From positions 1 to 54,287 of the forward strand of contig NZ_CAMVPN010000007.1 in the NCBI RefSeq assembly GCF_947169325.1: a stretch of DNA of 54,287 nt. The letters run 5' to 3'. The stretch comes from an uncultured Methanobrevibacter sp. (GTDB lineage: Archaea > Methanobacteriota > Methanobacteria > Methanobacteriales > Methanobacteriaceae). This document shows, one piece after another, positions 1 to 7,112 of this stretch. Position 1 is the stretch's first letter. Each line of letters begins with the position of its first letter. Made by a program: the position numbers and the translations under genes. The notes below the pieces were generated by a model. That model ran no database searches. It was not told where the DNA came from and saw nothing but the letters and a program-made list of their open reading frames with translations.

Positions 1-144
1 TCCATTTAATCTTGTTGTAACAAAGCCTTTTATATCTAAATGATCTTCAGTTAATGTTCCTGTTTTATCAAAAACTAATATATTAACACTCCCTGCTTTA
101 TTTATTCTGTCTCTTTGAATACAGATTTGAAAGAATAAAGAAAC
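1..144 (-). CDS. P5B-type P-type ATPase, internal fragment (foreign-looking)
   Basis: The minus-strand frame running off the left edge contains [10 protein letters not shown], the phosphorylation motif of P-type ATPases. It is preceded by [12 protein letters not shown] and followed by a LDIKGF-like stretch. This combination of RIN before the motif and TED-LD-G after it is characteristic of P5B (ATP13A2/3-like) ATPases, a family known from eukaryotes. The frame closes at a TAA at 145-147, but homology seems to stop near 120-130, where a permease frame on the same strand takes over in a different phase. Only about 45 residues are visible. The fragment could be a chimeric contig end (for example from a protozoan host), a horizontal transfer, or a gene broken by rearrangement. 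The ATPase motif is certain; the P5B assignment is likely. Confidence 0.6.
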
Positions 145-349
145 TTACAAGAAGTGAAACCATCGTAGTTTTTCCAAGGAATGCTCCGAAGCTCCAGCCT
201 GAGAAGGGAGCTGTGTCAGATATTCCCAGTATTATCTCACTTGATAGAATGAGATAAGAATATATAAGTGCAACTATTAACATAGCAAATACATATGGTT
301 TTAGTAGAATAATCTTAAGATCATATTTAAATATCTTAGATGAAAGCAA
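98..349 (-). CDS. ABC-2 type transporter permease, N-terminal fragment
   Basis: This is an 83-codon frame starting with TTG. It has a basic N-terminus (KIFKYDLK), a first hydrophobic segment at residues 16-41, a loop [10 protein letters not shown], and a second hydrophobic segment at 62-77. The layout and the TAPFS-WSFG loop resemble the N-terminal part of ABC-2 family permeases, which usually carry six or more membrane segments. The frame stops just after the second segment, where it runs into the P-type ATPase fragment. At its start it abuts the truncated adhesin-like gene on the opposite strand. No ribosome-binding site precedes the TTG, so both ends may be artificial. It is best read as a remnant or a piece of a chimeric contig end, not a working gene. 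Confidence 0.4.
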   Translation of the reverse strand: MLSSKIFKYDLKIILLKPYVFAMLIVALIYSYLILSSEIILGISDTAPFSGWSFGAFLGKTTMVSLLVSFFILSNLYSKRQNK

Positions 350-350
350 A

Positions 351-1709
351 GGATTATATCATGCTGATGCAAGCGAAGTCAATGCGATTTTAGTTAAAAA
401 CGGAGGTGCATTGAAACTTGCCGATTCAATTTTAAACAAGACAGGTGACACTGCCACTTCCGGTGACGATGCTGACTTTTACGGCGTCAACTCAGCGATT
501 CTTGTAAATACAAACGGAACACTGGACATTTCAAACGTTGAAATCAACACAAACTCCAAGGGATCAAACGGAATCTTTGTAACCAACGCCGAAACCACCG
601 TTGACAACAGCAGCTCTTCAGCTGAAGCTCAGGGCGGAGACGGAGGACAGCCTCCAGAAGCCATGGGTGGTGGAGAAGCTCAAGGTAGTGACGGAGGACA
701 GCCTCCTGAAATGCCATCAGGTGAAGGTTCAGGTGAAGGCGGACAAGCCCCTGACGGAAACGGCGGCGGCCAGCCTGGCCAAAGCACAGTTGAAGGAACT
801 ACAGTAGCAAACATAAACAACGTTAAAATCACTACCCACTCAGACAAGTCAAGAGGCCTTGATGCAACCTACAACGGTAAAATCACTGCACAAAACGTCA
901 TCATAAACACTGACGGTCAAAGCTGTGCAGCACTTGCTACAGACCGTGGAGAAGGTGAAGTGCACGTTTCAAACTCAGAAATCAACACCGGTGTGAGCAA
1001 GGACTCAGGCAGAGGTTCACCTTTGATATACTCAACAGGAAACATCACTGCAGACAACACCAAAGGTACTGCATATGTCTCACAGATTGCATGCATTGAA
1101 GGTAAAAACTCAATCGAACTTACTAACTGTGACCTGACAGGTTACGCCGGAGGTAACAGGCAGGACGGTGACGAATATGTAGATTTGGGTGGAGTGTTCA
1201 TCTACCAGTCCATGAGCGGGGATGCTGATGTTGGAACATCACTCTTTACTGCTAAAAACTCAAAACTCACAATAGCTGAAGACTCACCTGTTTACAAGGA
1301 AGCTCCGATGTTTCACGTGACAAACACAGCATGTGTCATTAACTTAGACAACACCGAGTTAAGCTTCGGCAGCGGAACATTCTTAGAGATTGCAGGCCAA
1401 AACCAATGGGGAAACACTGGCTCCAACGGAGGGGTTGCTGAAGTCAATACCGACAACGAAAAGATAGACGGTAATGTCATTGTCGATTCAATAAGTTCTC
1501 TCACTTGGACAATGAAAAACACAGAGTTTACCGGAGTGATAAATTCAACCGGAAACACAACAGTTAAAGTGGCTGACGGTTCAAAATGGACATTAACTGG
1601 TGACAGTTCCGTTTCAAGTCTGGAAGTATCTGGTGAAATCGATTATGGTGAGTTTACATTGACTGTTGACGGCAAAGAGTACAACAGTTCAAATCCTTTT
1701 AAAGGATAG
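351..1709 (+). CDS. Cthe_2159-type carbohydrate-binding / adhesin-like surface protein, 5'-truncated
   Basis: The frame is open from about 351 and already reads adhesin-like sequence (HADASEVNAILVKNGG) before the first possible start, a TTG at 411. The true N-terminus with its signal peptide is therefore missing. The protein is rich in Asn, Thr and Ser and shows repeated short beta-strand units such as RGLDATYNGKI, CAALATDRGEG and FHVTNTACVINL. These are typical of the Cthe_2159 (PF14262) parallel beta-helix family, whose founding member binds polygalacturonate. A Gly/Pro/Gln-rich insert lies at 624-780. Such proteins are exported and lie on the cell surface in gut methanogens and clostridia. 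The C-terminus is complete, has no obvious membrane anchor, and is followed by a strong hairpin terminator. The function in adhesion or glycan binding is inferred from the family. Confidence 0.7.
   Translation, partial: GLYHADASEVNAILVKNGGALKLADSILNKTGDTATSGDDADFYGVNSAILVNTNGTLDISNVEINTNSKGSNGIFVTNAETTVDNSSSSAEAQGGDGGQPPEAMGGGEAQGSDGGQPPEMPSGEGSGEGGQAPDGNGGGQPGQSTVEGTTVANINNVKITTHSDKSRGLDATYNGKITAQNVIINTDGQSCAALATDRGEGEVHVSNSEINTGVSKDSGRGSPLIYSTGNITADNTKGTAYVSQIACIEGKNSIELTNCDLTGYAGGNRQDGDEYVDLGGVFIYQSMSGDADVGTSLFTAKNSKLTIAEDSPVYKEAPMFHVTNTACVINLDNTELSFGSGTFLEIAGQNQWGNTGSNGGVAEVNTDNEKIDGNVIVDSISSLTWTMKNTEFTGVINSTGNTTVKVADGSKWTLTGDSSVSSLEVSGEIDYGEFTLTVDGKEYNSSNPFKG
624..725 (+). repeat. 51-bp direct repeat in the adhesin Gly/Pro-rich insert
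   Basis: Two in-frame copies with a 51-bp period start at 624 and 675. Both encode EAQG-DGGQPPE. They are followed by degenerate Gly/Glu/Pro-rich units up to about 780. The insert interrupts the beta-helix between repeats and is a likely site of length variation by slippage. Confidence 0.7.
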
Positions 1710-1738
1710 GAAAGATTAACATCTTTCCTAATTTTTTT
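1708..1738 (+). terminator. Hairpin terminator after the adhesin-like gene
   Basis: A perfect 9-bp stem, AGGAAAGAT with ATCTTTCCT, has a 4-base loop (TAAC) and is followed by AATTTTTTT. It begins inside the stop codon of the adhesin-like gene. Confidence 0.75.
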
Positions 1739-1751
1739 AAATTCCGATAAT

Positions 1752-1982
1752 TTAACAATTCTTAAAAGCATGTTTTAATTTAACGGAATTTATTTTTTCA
1801 TTAGCAGAATATCTGCCAATCATATCCTCCAATGTTAAATTTTTAATGAATTCCAATTCTACTTTTCCATTTTCATTAATATTCCATTCAACATTATATG
1901 ATTTATTCAAATTGAATTCTCTGCGAATTTCGGAAGGTATGACAGTTTGAAATTTATCATAAATCCTGGTAACGCTTACCAT
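1752..1982 (-). CDS. AbrB/SpoVT-MazE family DNA-binding protein
   Basis: This is a 76-residue protein. Its N-terminal half (VTRIYDKFQTVIPSEIRREFNL) matches the swapped-hairpin AbrB/MazE fold: a short strand, a Q-T/V-IP strand, then an IR-x-x-F helix. The C-terminal tail (LTLEDMIGRY) is helical, as in antitoxins that wrap around a toxin. No toxin gene follows, so it is an orphan antitoxin-like protein or a free-standing regulator. The start is supported by AGGTGGTGAT just upstream and a TATA-like GATATATATG further up. The family call is firm; its targets are unknown. Confidence 0.75.
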   Translation of the reverse strand: MVSVTRIYDKFQTVIPSEIRREFNLNKSYNVEWNINENGKVELEFIKNLTLEDMIGRYSANEKINSVKLKHAFKNC

Positions 1983-2121
1983 TTAATCACCACCTAACCA
2001 CATATATTTTTTCACAACATATATATCTTTCCCCAAAATCAGAAAATTGAAATAAAACAAATATGGTTAAAAAAAACAGCGATTGGGAAACACAACACGA
2101 CAGTTTCCCAACTTTAAATTC

Positions 2122-3006
2122 TTATTTTGCGATTATTGAGTGTTCCTGTGAATTTTCATCAAAGAAGATGATTTTCACCATTGCATTATCATACTTATCC
2201 ACATTAATTGAACCGCTTCCTCCAGGAGTGGAATATTCATATATCTTTCCGTGGACATCCAAAGTCACCTTATCTCCATCAAATGAAGCTGATGAAACCT
2301 TAATTTCCGAGGTTGTGCCAGGAATTTTCACCTTCCATTTCAGATCGCCGACGTTATTGTCCTTAATGTCCTTGGATTCAGTCTGCTCTTTTGTTTCGTA
2401 ATTCTTTTTAAGGAGTTTCATTTCAGCATCGTCAACTGAAGATAGGTCCATCACGATTTGGCCTGTGACATCCACAGAGTCAAACATTGAAACCGTGCTG
2501 ACATCCCCACCTGTGAATGAAACTGATTCGACTTTTGCTTCAGCGCTTTCTGAGGCTTCGCCGGCTGTTGCATTAGCGCCCATTACCTCCTCAATGGTGG
2601 AAATGTCATTGGCGCTAATCATAACAACCTTATCACCATCGTAATAAGTGAAGTGATGCAAATCATCCTGTGAGTATAATCCTTTAACGCCACCTATTTC
2701 CTTATCCACCTCATTTTCAAATCTCAAATCGTCAAGACTTGGATCGCCGCTGTATTTTTCAACCGAAATTCCAAGATAATTATTGTCATTATCCAAATAG
2801 CCCCTGTAATATGCATTTACAGTGAATTCATCATATTCATTAATCTCATTATCTACTGCATCGCCAGTGACTTCCTCATAACCATCAGGAATAGTCAATT
2901 TGACGCCGTACAGTTCAAGAGACTGGGAACTTGCACAAACTGCTCCTGCAAGAACCATTCCCATTAAAACCAGTGATATCAATATCAAAAATTTTCTATT
3001 ATTCAT
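2122..3006 (-). CDS. Secreted or membrane-anchored hypothetical protein
   Basis: About 294 residues are encoded. From the chosen start the N-terminus is a standard signal peptide: NNRK, then a hydrophobic stretch, then a likely cleavage after VCA. An upstream in-frame ATG at 3027 adds seven mostly hydrophobic residues and is less signal-like. Neither start has a clear ribosome-binding site. The mature part starts with LYGVKLTIPDGYEEV, a pattern I associate with several small secreted proteins of Methanobrevibacter. It is followed by an acidic middle and a beta-rich C-terminal part (residues 200-294). No catalytic motif is visible. The gene is monocistronic, with about 115 bases to the next gene on the same strand. 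Function is not recognised. Confidence 0.65.
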   Translation of the reverse strand: MNNRKFLILISLVLMGMVLAGAVCASSQSLELYGVKLTIPDGYEEVTGDAVDNEINEYDEFTVNAYYRGYLDNDNNYLGISVEKYSGDPSLDDLRFENEVDKEIGGVKGLYSQDDLHHFTYYDGDKVVMISANDISTIEEVMGANATAGEASESAEAKVESVSFTGGDVSTVSMFDSVDVTGQIVMDLSSVDDAEMKLLKKNYETKEQTESKDIKDNNVGDLKWKVKIPGTTSEIKVSSASFDGDKVTLDVHGKIYEYSTPGGSGSINVDKYDNAMVKIIFFDENSQEHSIIAK

Positions 3007-3118
3007 AATGATAGTTATTGCAGTCATGGTTAATAAAAATTAGGTTAAAAAATAAGTTACTTTGAATTTTGAACAGTTTTATATCAAAAAATAAAAGAAA
3101 TGTTCAATCATTAAAATT

Positions 3119-3142
3119 TTTATGGGGGGAACTTGCCCCCAC
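3119..3142 (-). terminator. G/C hairpin terminator for the flavoprotein pair
   Basis: Read on the minus strand, TGGGGGCAAGTTCCCCCCA follows the TGA of the flavoprotein gene directly and leads into ATAAAAATTTTAA. The stem is five to six G-C pairs. Confidence 0.6.
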
Positions 3143-3143
3143 C

Positions 3144-3659
3144 TCAGCAGTCCAGACCTGCATTATAGACTTCCTTTAAAAGTTCCGGCTGAGACTTTGC
3201 ATCGCCTATGACGGTAAACACTGCCTTTTCAGTCGGGTTTTTGGAAAAGCTGATGAAATCCCTAATTCCAATCAGAGCATTTCCGTTTGAAGCTCCCGCC
3301 GATGTTATGATGTAATAGTCCTTGTCCTCCAGCTGGTTGAATATAGGATAGCATCTGTCAAAAAACCTCTTGAGGGTTCCGCACATTGAATAGTAATAGA
3401 TTGGAGTCGCATATACGATGACATCAGCTTCCATCATCTTGTCGAGGACTTCCGCAAGCCCGTCTTCCTGGAAGCACTTCATCTCAGGGGTTTTGCATTT
3501 CATACAGGCCTTGCATGCATGGAACCTTATCTCTTCGAGATTGTATTTTACAGCGGCATTGTCTCCGTCCAATGCTCCTCTTACAAATTCATCGCACAAG
3601 GTGTCTGAATTTCCCCCTATTCTCGGTGAGGAACTGATTACAATAACTTTCTTATTCAT
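3144..3659 (-). CDS. NADPH-dependent FMN reductase-like / iron-sulfur flavoprotein
   Basis: The product is 171 residues from the chosen ATG. The N-terminal strand-loop VIVISSSPRIGGNSDTL is the FMN phosphate-binding loop of the flavodoxin-like NADPH-dependent FMN reductase family. A cysteine cluster, CKACMKCK followed by a further Cys, resembles the compact cluster of archaeal iron-sulfur flavoproteins, which pass electrons between ferredoxin and oxidants. TPIYYYSMCGTLKRFFDR is the usual second flavin-contact segment. The chosen ATG at 3659 overlaps the TGA of the upstream flavodoxin gene as ATGA and has GGGGTGG in front of it. An in-frame GTG nine bases earlier is less likely. The pair is therefore translationally coupled. 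The substrate is unknown; a role in redox balance or oxygen defence is inferred. Confidence 0.8.
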   Translation of the reverse strand: MNKKVIVISSSPRIGGNSDTLCDEFVRGALDGDNAAVKYNLEEIRFHACKACMKCKTPEMKCFQEDGLAEVLDKMMEADVIVYATPIYYYSMCGTLKRFFDRCYPIFNQLEDKDYYIITSAGASNGNALIGIRDFISFSKNPTEKAVFTVIGDAKSQPELLKEVYNAGLDC

Positions 3660-4114
3660 TCTATCCACCCCTTGGCTTTTGAAACATCCCCCATGAATCT
3701 CATTCCCCTTGCAAAGTCGAGTTCAGAGTATGCTGCCTGAAGGTCGCTTACGCATTTGTCGATTCCGGAACCTCCTGATGTGCAGAAGAGCTTGATTGTC
3801 TTTCCGGTCAAATCAACGCTTTCTATGAATGTGTTGATAATTGACGGTGCGGTGTACCACCATACCGGAAATCCTATAACGACAGTATCATATGCTGAAA
3901 CGTCACATGACTCCTTGATTGGAGGCCGGAATGACTTGTCGTTCATCTCGATTGTTGATCTTGAATTCTTGTCTGTCCAGTCCAAATCTGCAGGAGTATA
4001 TTTTTCCACCGGTTCGATTTCAAAAATATCATATCCGTTTTCACCAGCAATCCTTTCTGCCACATCTTTTGTAACTCCGCTTGCCGAGAAATACGCTACC
4101 AAAACATTGCTCAT
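3656..4114 (-). CDS. Flavodoxin family protein
   Basis: The product is 152 residues. It opens with VLVAYFSASGVTKDVAERIA, the FMN phosphate loop of flavodoxin-4 type proteins. Near residue 78 it has VVIGFPVWWYTAP, the tryptophan-rich flavin-stacking loop, and near residue 110 FCTSGGSGI. These are the three flavin-contact regions of the family. The start at 4114 is fixed by AGGTGAT seven bases upstream; longer in-frame versions up to 4177 lack such a site. It is the first gene of a two-gene operon with the iron-sulfur flavoprotein, whose ATG overlaps its stop. It probably carries electrons as a soluble cytoplasmic protein. The partner is not visible. Confidence 0.85.
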   Translation of the reverse strand: MSNVLVAYFSASGVTKDVAERIAGENGYDIFEIEPVEKYTPADLDWTDKNSRSTIEMNDKSFRPPIKESCDVSAYDTVVIGFPVWWYTAPSIINTFIESVDLTGKTIKLFCTSGGSGIDKCVSDLQAAYSELDFARGMRFMGDVSKAKGWIE

Positions 4115-4202
4115 TTTATCACCTAATAGTAAATATGAATCTAATGATATATAATTGTTAACATTCGCAACAATCAATTAAAAAAACATTACAAAGACAA
4201 CT

Positions 4203-4259
4203 GGAAATTCCAAAACAAAAACAATTTTACAAGATGAAAGCAATTTGGCAAATTTTAAA
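4203..4259. repeat. Short 19-bp-spaced CAATTT repeat (weak)
   Basis: CAATTTTAC at 4222 and CAATTTGGC at 4241 are exactly 19 bp apart. This is the spacing and core seen upstream of hemD and hemB. Only two units are recognisable, and the element lies between the flavodoxin promoter and the end of the HEPN gene. Confidence 0.35.
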
Positions 4260-4269
4260 AAAAAAATAT

Positions 4270-4656
4270 TCACTGCAACATGCTAAAAATAGCATTCGCA
4301 AAGTCGTATGCCTCTTTAACATCATCTTCATCAATGATTCTGACGATGTCATAATCGGCGTCTTTTCTCAATTCCTTGAAATCAAAGAAATCATCAGCCA
4401 GTTTATATTGGTGTAACTTTCGCAAACCATATACAATAGCCAGATGCATACTTGATTCATCACTATAATCATCCAAACTATTGAAATTACCATTAACCAA
4501 AATCCATTCTTTGGCATGCAAATAACTTGCATAATAAAGACGGTTGACAATGGTTCTCCTAATACATTGAAGGTCATATTTTTCAGAATTAAATTGATGA
4601 TTATTCAGATAATCCGCCAATTCAAATAAATGTTCAGGCACAAATGCATGAACCAT
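4270..4656 (-). CDS. HEPN domain protein
   Basis: This is a 128-residue, mainly helical protein. Residues 28-52 contain RRTIVNRLYYASYLHAKEW, the R-x-YYA-x-x-HA helix that marks HEPN domains. Near residue 97 LRKDADYD matches the later R-x-x-ADY helix. HEPN proteins are often RNA-cleaving toxins using R-x4-6-H; here the Arg and His lie close enough to fit loosely. The start has GAGAGGTGAT directly upstream. It follows a 103-residue gene by four bases in the same operon, the arrangement of a toxin-antitoxin pair, but the partner is not a recognisable MNT nucleotidyltransferase. The domain call is good; the toxin role is inferred. Confidence 0.65.
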   Translation of the reverse strand: MVHAFVPEHLFELADYLNNHQFNSEKYDLQCIRRTIVNRLYYASYLHAKEWILVNGNFNSLDDYSDESSMHLAIVYGLRKLHQYKLADDFFDFKELRKDADYDIVRIIDEDDVKEAYDFANAIFSMLQ

Positions 4657-4660
4657 ATGA

Positions 4661-4972
4661 TCACCTCTCTTGAGTGAGTACAGTGGCAGAGTTATTGAAA
4701 ATATACATCAAACCTTCGTTTCTTGAAAATTCAAGAGAATCATCAACAATCATGTGAGAAATTCTACGAACTTGCTTAAAAGACCAATCATTAGGAGTGG
4801 CAATATTAAAAGTAGCCATAGAATCCCAGTCCCTTTTGTTTTTTGGTTTAAAAGAAACTTCACCAAGACCATATTTTTTACTCAAATGGATTAAAAATGT
4901 TTCATATTTTTTTAAATCCTCATCATCAAACGGAATGTTAGGATTGAAAATGTTATCTCTATCAGTTAACAT
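4661..4972 (-). CDS. Hypothetical protein, partner of the HEPN gene
   Basis: This 103-residue acidic protein with no signal peptide or membrane segment lies just upstream of the HEPN gene, with four bases between them. GGTGAATAT precedes the ATG. Visible segments are an acidic N-terminus (FDDEDLKKYETFLIHLSKKYG), a beta-like middle, and the helix WSFKQVRRISHMIVDDSLEF. I do not recognise the family. Position and size suggest an antitoxin or cognate partner for the HEPN protein. The alternative is a diverged nucleotidyltransferase-like protein, but the GS-x10-DxD motif is absent. Confidence 0.5.
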   Translation of the reverse strand: MLTDRDNIFNPNIPFDDEDLKKYETFLIHLSKKYGLGEVSFKPKNKRDWDSMATFNIATPNDWSFKQVRRISHMIVDDSLEFSRNEGLMYIFNNSATVLTQER

Positions 4973-5096
4973 ATATTCACCATTTTAATTAATATCGTTC
5001 AACAACCAAATGCTTAAATTATAATAAAATTCACCGCCAAATATACTATATACTCACTCAAATATAAATTTAACTAATTAAATTTCACTTTGAAGT

Positions 5097-5172
5097 AAAT
5101 TTAACACTATTACAACAATTTTACGAAGTTGGAACAATTTTACATTGTCAGAGCAATTTTAATTAAAATTAA
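5097..5172 (+). promoter_or_regulatory. 19-bp-periodic CAATTTTAC array upstream of hemD
   Basis: CAATTTTAC starts at 5116 and at 5135, and CAATTTTAA at 5154, each exactly 19 bp apart. A weaker unit (AAATTTAAC) sits in register at 5097. The array ends just before a TATA-like ACATTATAAA at 5181-5190. GAAGGT at 5226-5231 is the ribosome-binding site of hemD. The same array, in the same orientation relative to the gene, lies upstream of hemB. It is probably a protein-binding site array controlling tetrapyrrole synthesis. Confidence 0.55.
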
Positions 5173-5240
5173 ATTAACAAACATTATAAACAAACAAAAA
5201 CAAAATATATAACATTATAAATTAATGAAGGTAATATAAA

Positions 5241-6011
5241 ATGTCAAAACCCGTTGTTGCAATAACAAGGCCTAAGGATAGGGCAAAAAAGGCTTGTGAG
5301 ATTGTTGAAAAATTGGGAGGCAGTGCAGTTCTTGCACCTACACTTGATTTGGAACCGGTCAACAGCGAATCCTTGAAAAATCTGGTCAAAAGAAAGGACG
5401 ATCTTGATTGGATCATATTCACATCACCTACAACAATCGTTTCCCTCAACAGGTTCTATCCGGATTTCTTAAAAACCCTGAGCTGCAAATTGGCAGTGAT
5501 TGGAAACAAGACCGGAAAACTGGCCGAAAAAAATGGACTTAACGTCGATTTGATGCCTGAGGATTTCACTGCAGAAGGCCTTATCGAAGAGTTTAAAAAA
5601 CGCGAAATAACAAATCAGATTATCGGAATTCCAAGAACCGCTTCTGCAAGGCCAATACTACCTGAAGAGCTTGAAAAACTTGGAAACGAAGTCATTTTAG
5701 CCGAGGCTTACAAGTCACTCTTTCCGATGGATGAAAAATCAATAAAGGATTTGATGAGTAAAATCGAAAACTCAGAAATTGACGCAATCACATTTACAAG
5801 CCCACTGACTGTTGAAAACTTCTTTGAAATAGCTGATGACAAAGCAAAACTGGCAGAACTTTTAAATGACAATCTATTGACAGTCTGCATCGGCCCGATT
5901 ACAGCAAAGGTCCTTGACAAATACGATGTTGCCCACATTTACCCTGACACTTACACCGTTCCAGATATGATGGAATTATTATTCAAGACATGGAGAGAGA
6001 CAAATGAATGA
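5241..6011 (+). CDS. hemD: Uroporphyrinogen-III synthase
   Basis: The product is 256 residues, the normal length for the family. It closes hydroxymethylbilane to uroporphyrinogen III, the branch point to siroheme, cobamides and coenzyme F430. The bilobed HemD pattern is visible: ITRPKDRAKKACEIVEKLG at the N-terminus, WIIFTSPTTIVSL in lobe one, IIGIPRTASARPILPEEL near the hinge, and AITFTSPLTVENFFE and TVCIGPITAKVLDKY in lobe two. HemD is poorly conserved overall, but these segments are in the right order. It is the first gene of a run with a glycosyltransferase gene that overlaps its end by eight bases. The upstream 19-bp repeat array is shared with hemB, which supports joint control of the pathway. 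Confidence 0.88.
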   Translation: MSKPVVAITRPKDRAKKACEIVEKLGGSAVLAPTLDLEPVNSESLKNLVKRKDDLDWIIFTSPTTIVSLNRFYPDFLKTLSCKLAVIGNKTGKLAEKNGLNVDLMPEDFTAEGLIEEFKKREITNQIIGIPRTASARPILPEELEKLGNEVILAEAYKSLFPMDEKSIKDLMSKIENSEIDAITFTSPLTVENFFEIADDKAKLAELLNDNLLTVCIGPITAKVLDKYDVAHIYPDTYTVPDMMELLFKTWRETNE

Positions 6012-7107
6012 TAAAATAAGCATTATCTTACCTATTTTCAATGTCGGACCTCATTTGAAAGGAGGAATTGACTCCCTAATCAATCAGACAATTGGAAATG
6101 AAAATCTTGAAATCATCATGGTCAACGACTGCTCAACAGACGGATCAGACAAGATTATCGATGAATATGCTGAAAAGTATGACTGCTGTGTTGCAATACA
6201 TCACAAAACCAACAGTGGAGGAGCGCACACTCCAAGAAATACAGGCATTGAAGCCGCCACAGGCGACTACATCATGTTTTTAGACCCGGATGACAGATAC
6301 ACACCAGATGCATGTGAAGTCCTCTACAATACAATCAAGAAATACGATGTCGATTTGGCCTTTGCAAGGTTCAGGAGAATATTCGAATACGGAGGATACG
6401 TTCAGAAGTCATACTCCCCGTATGAGGACGATTTGGAAAGCGCATATCCTGATGAGACTTTCGAGTCTGCAAACTTCCTGGACATTCCGGATGTAATCTG
6501 GGACAATGTCGTTGAGAGATTCCTATATGGAAAAACCCAGGAAGTGACCTATTCAAGGAACGGACCTATTGACGTCATCCATGTCGACAATATCGAGCAG
6601 GAACCTGACCTTTTAAAAATGCAGCCCTCAGTATGGTGCAAAATCTACAAAAGGGAACTTATCATGGACAATGACATGCGCTTTAAGAAGTACGTCACAG
6701 GCGACGACATGGCATTCACCCTCGAAGCGCTTCTGAACGCCGAAGGAATCGTCTATCTGAACAATTTCATTTCCTATGATTATTACATCAGGGATTTGCC
6801 TGATGACAAATCCATTACCAACAACGTTAATGTCAGGCTTTTGGATGAGCTTATGGAAGCCTACATATACTGCAGAAAGAAAACCGAAGGATTTTCAAGC
6901 GTTGTGCAGAACGTGTCATTGAATCCGCATCTGCTTCACTGGATGCATACCTGGAAAGGCTCACCTTTCACCAAAAGCGAAAACGAACTGCTCTTAAGCA
7001 AAGTGAAAAGGCTTAAGAAAATCCACAACAGAGATTTCAAATCCAAGATGTTAATGTCAACAATGACAACAGCACTTGAAACCAAAATATTGACCTCAAA
7101 GGAGTAA
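6004..7107 (+). CDS. Family 2 glycosyltransferase
   Basis: The product is 367 residues. The N-terminal GT-A domain starts with ISIILPIFNVGPHLKGGIDSL, continues with MVNDCSTDGSDKIIDEY, and has the metal- and nucleotide-sugar-binding FLDPDDRY near residue 95. GGAHTPRNTGIEAATGDY is the usual family 2 segment before it. The C-terminal half is helical and has TGDDMAFTLEAL, the likely acceptor or base segment. There is no membrane segment, so it acts at the cytoplasmic face on a lipid- or protein-linked glycan. It overlaps hemD by eight bases and is followed directly by glf. A galactofuranose-containing surface glycan is therefore plausible. The donor sugar cannot be read from sequence. Confidence 0.85.
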   Translation: MNDKISIILPIFNVGPHLKGGIDSLINQTIGNENLEIIMVNDCSTDGSDKIIDEYAEKYDCCVAIHHKTNSGGAHTPRNTGIEAATGDYIMFLDPDDRYTPDACEVLYNTIKKYDVDLAFARFRRIFEYGGYVQKSYSPYEDDLESAYPDETFESANFLDIPDVIWDNVVERFLYGKTQEVTYSRNGPIDVIHVDNIEQEPDLLKMQPSVWCKIYKRELIMDNDMRFKKYVTGDDMAFTLEALLNAEGIVYLNNFISYDYYIRDLPDDKSITNNVNVRLLDELMEAYIYCRKKTEGFSSVVQNVSLNPHLLHWMHTWKGSPFTKSENELLLSKVKRLKKIHNRDFKSKMLMSTMTTALETKILTSKE

Positions 7108-7112
7108 TGATT

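Noticed and set aside
2063-2401. 112-codon plus-strand frame over the secreted-protein gene
   Set aside because: It is antisense to a gene with a clear signal peptide and has no recognisable domain or ribosome-binding site.
4114-4177. N-terminal extension of the flavodoxin
   Set aside because: The extension has no ribosome-binding site and does not fit the family start, while AGGTGAT stands directly before the internal ATG.
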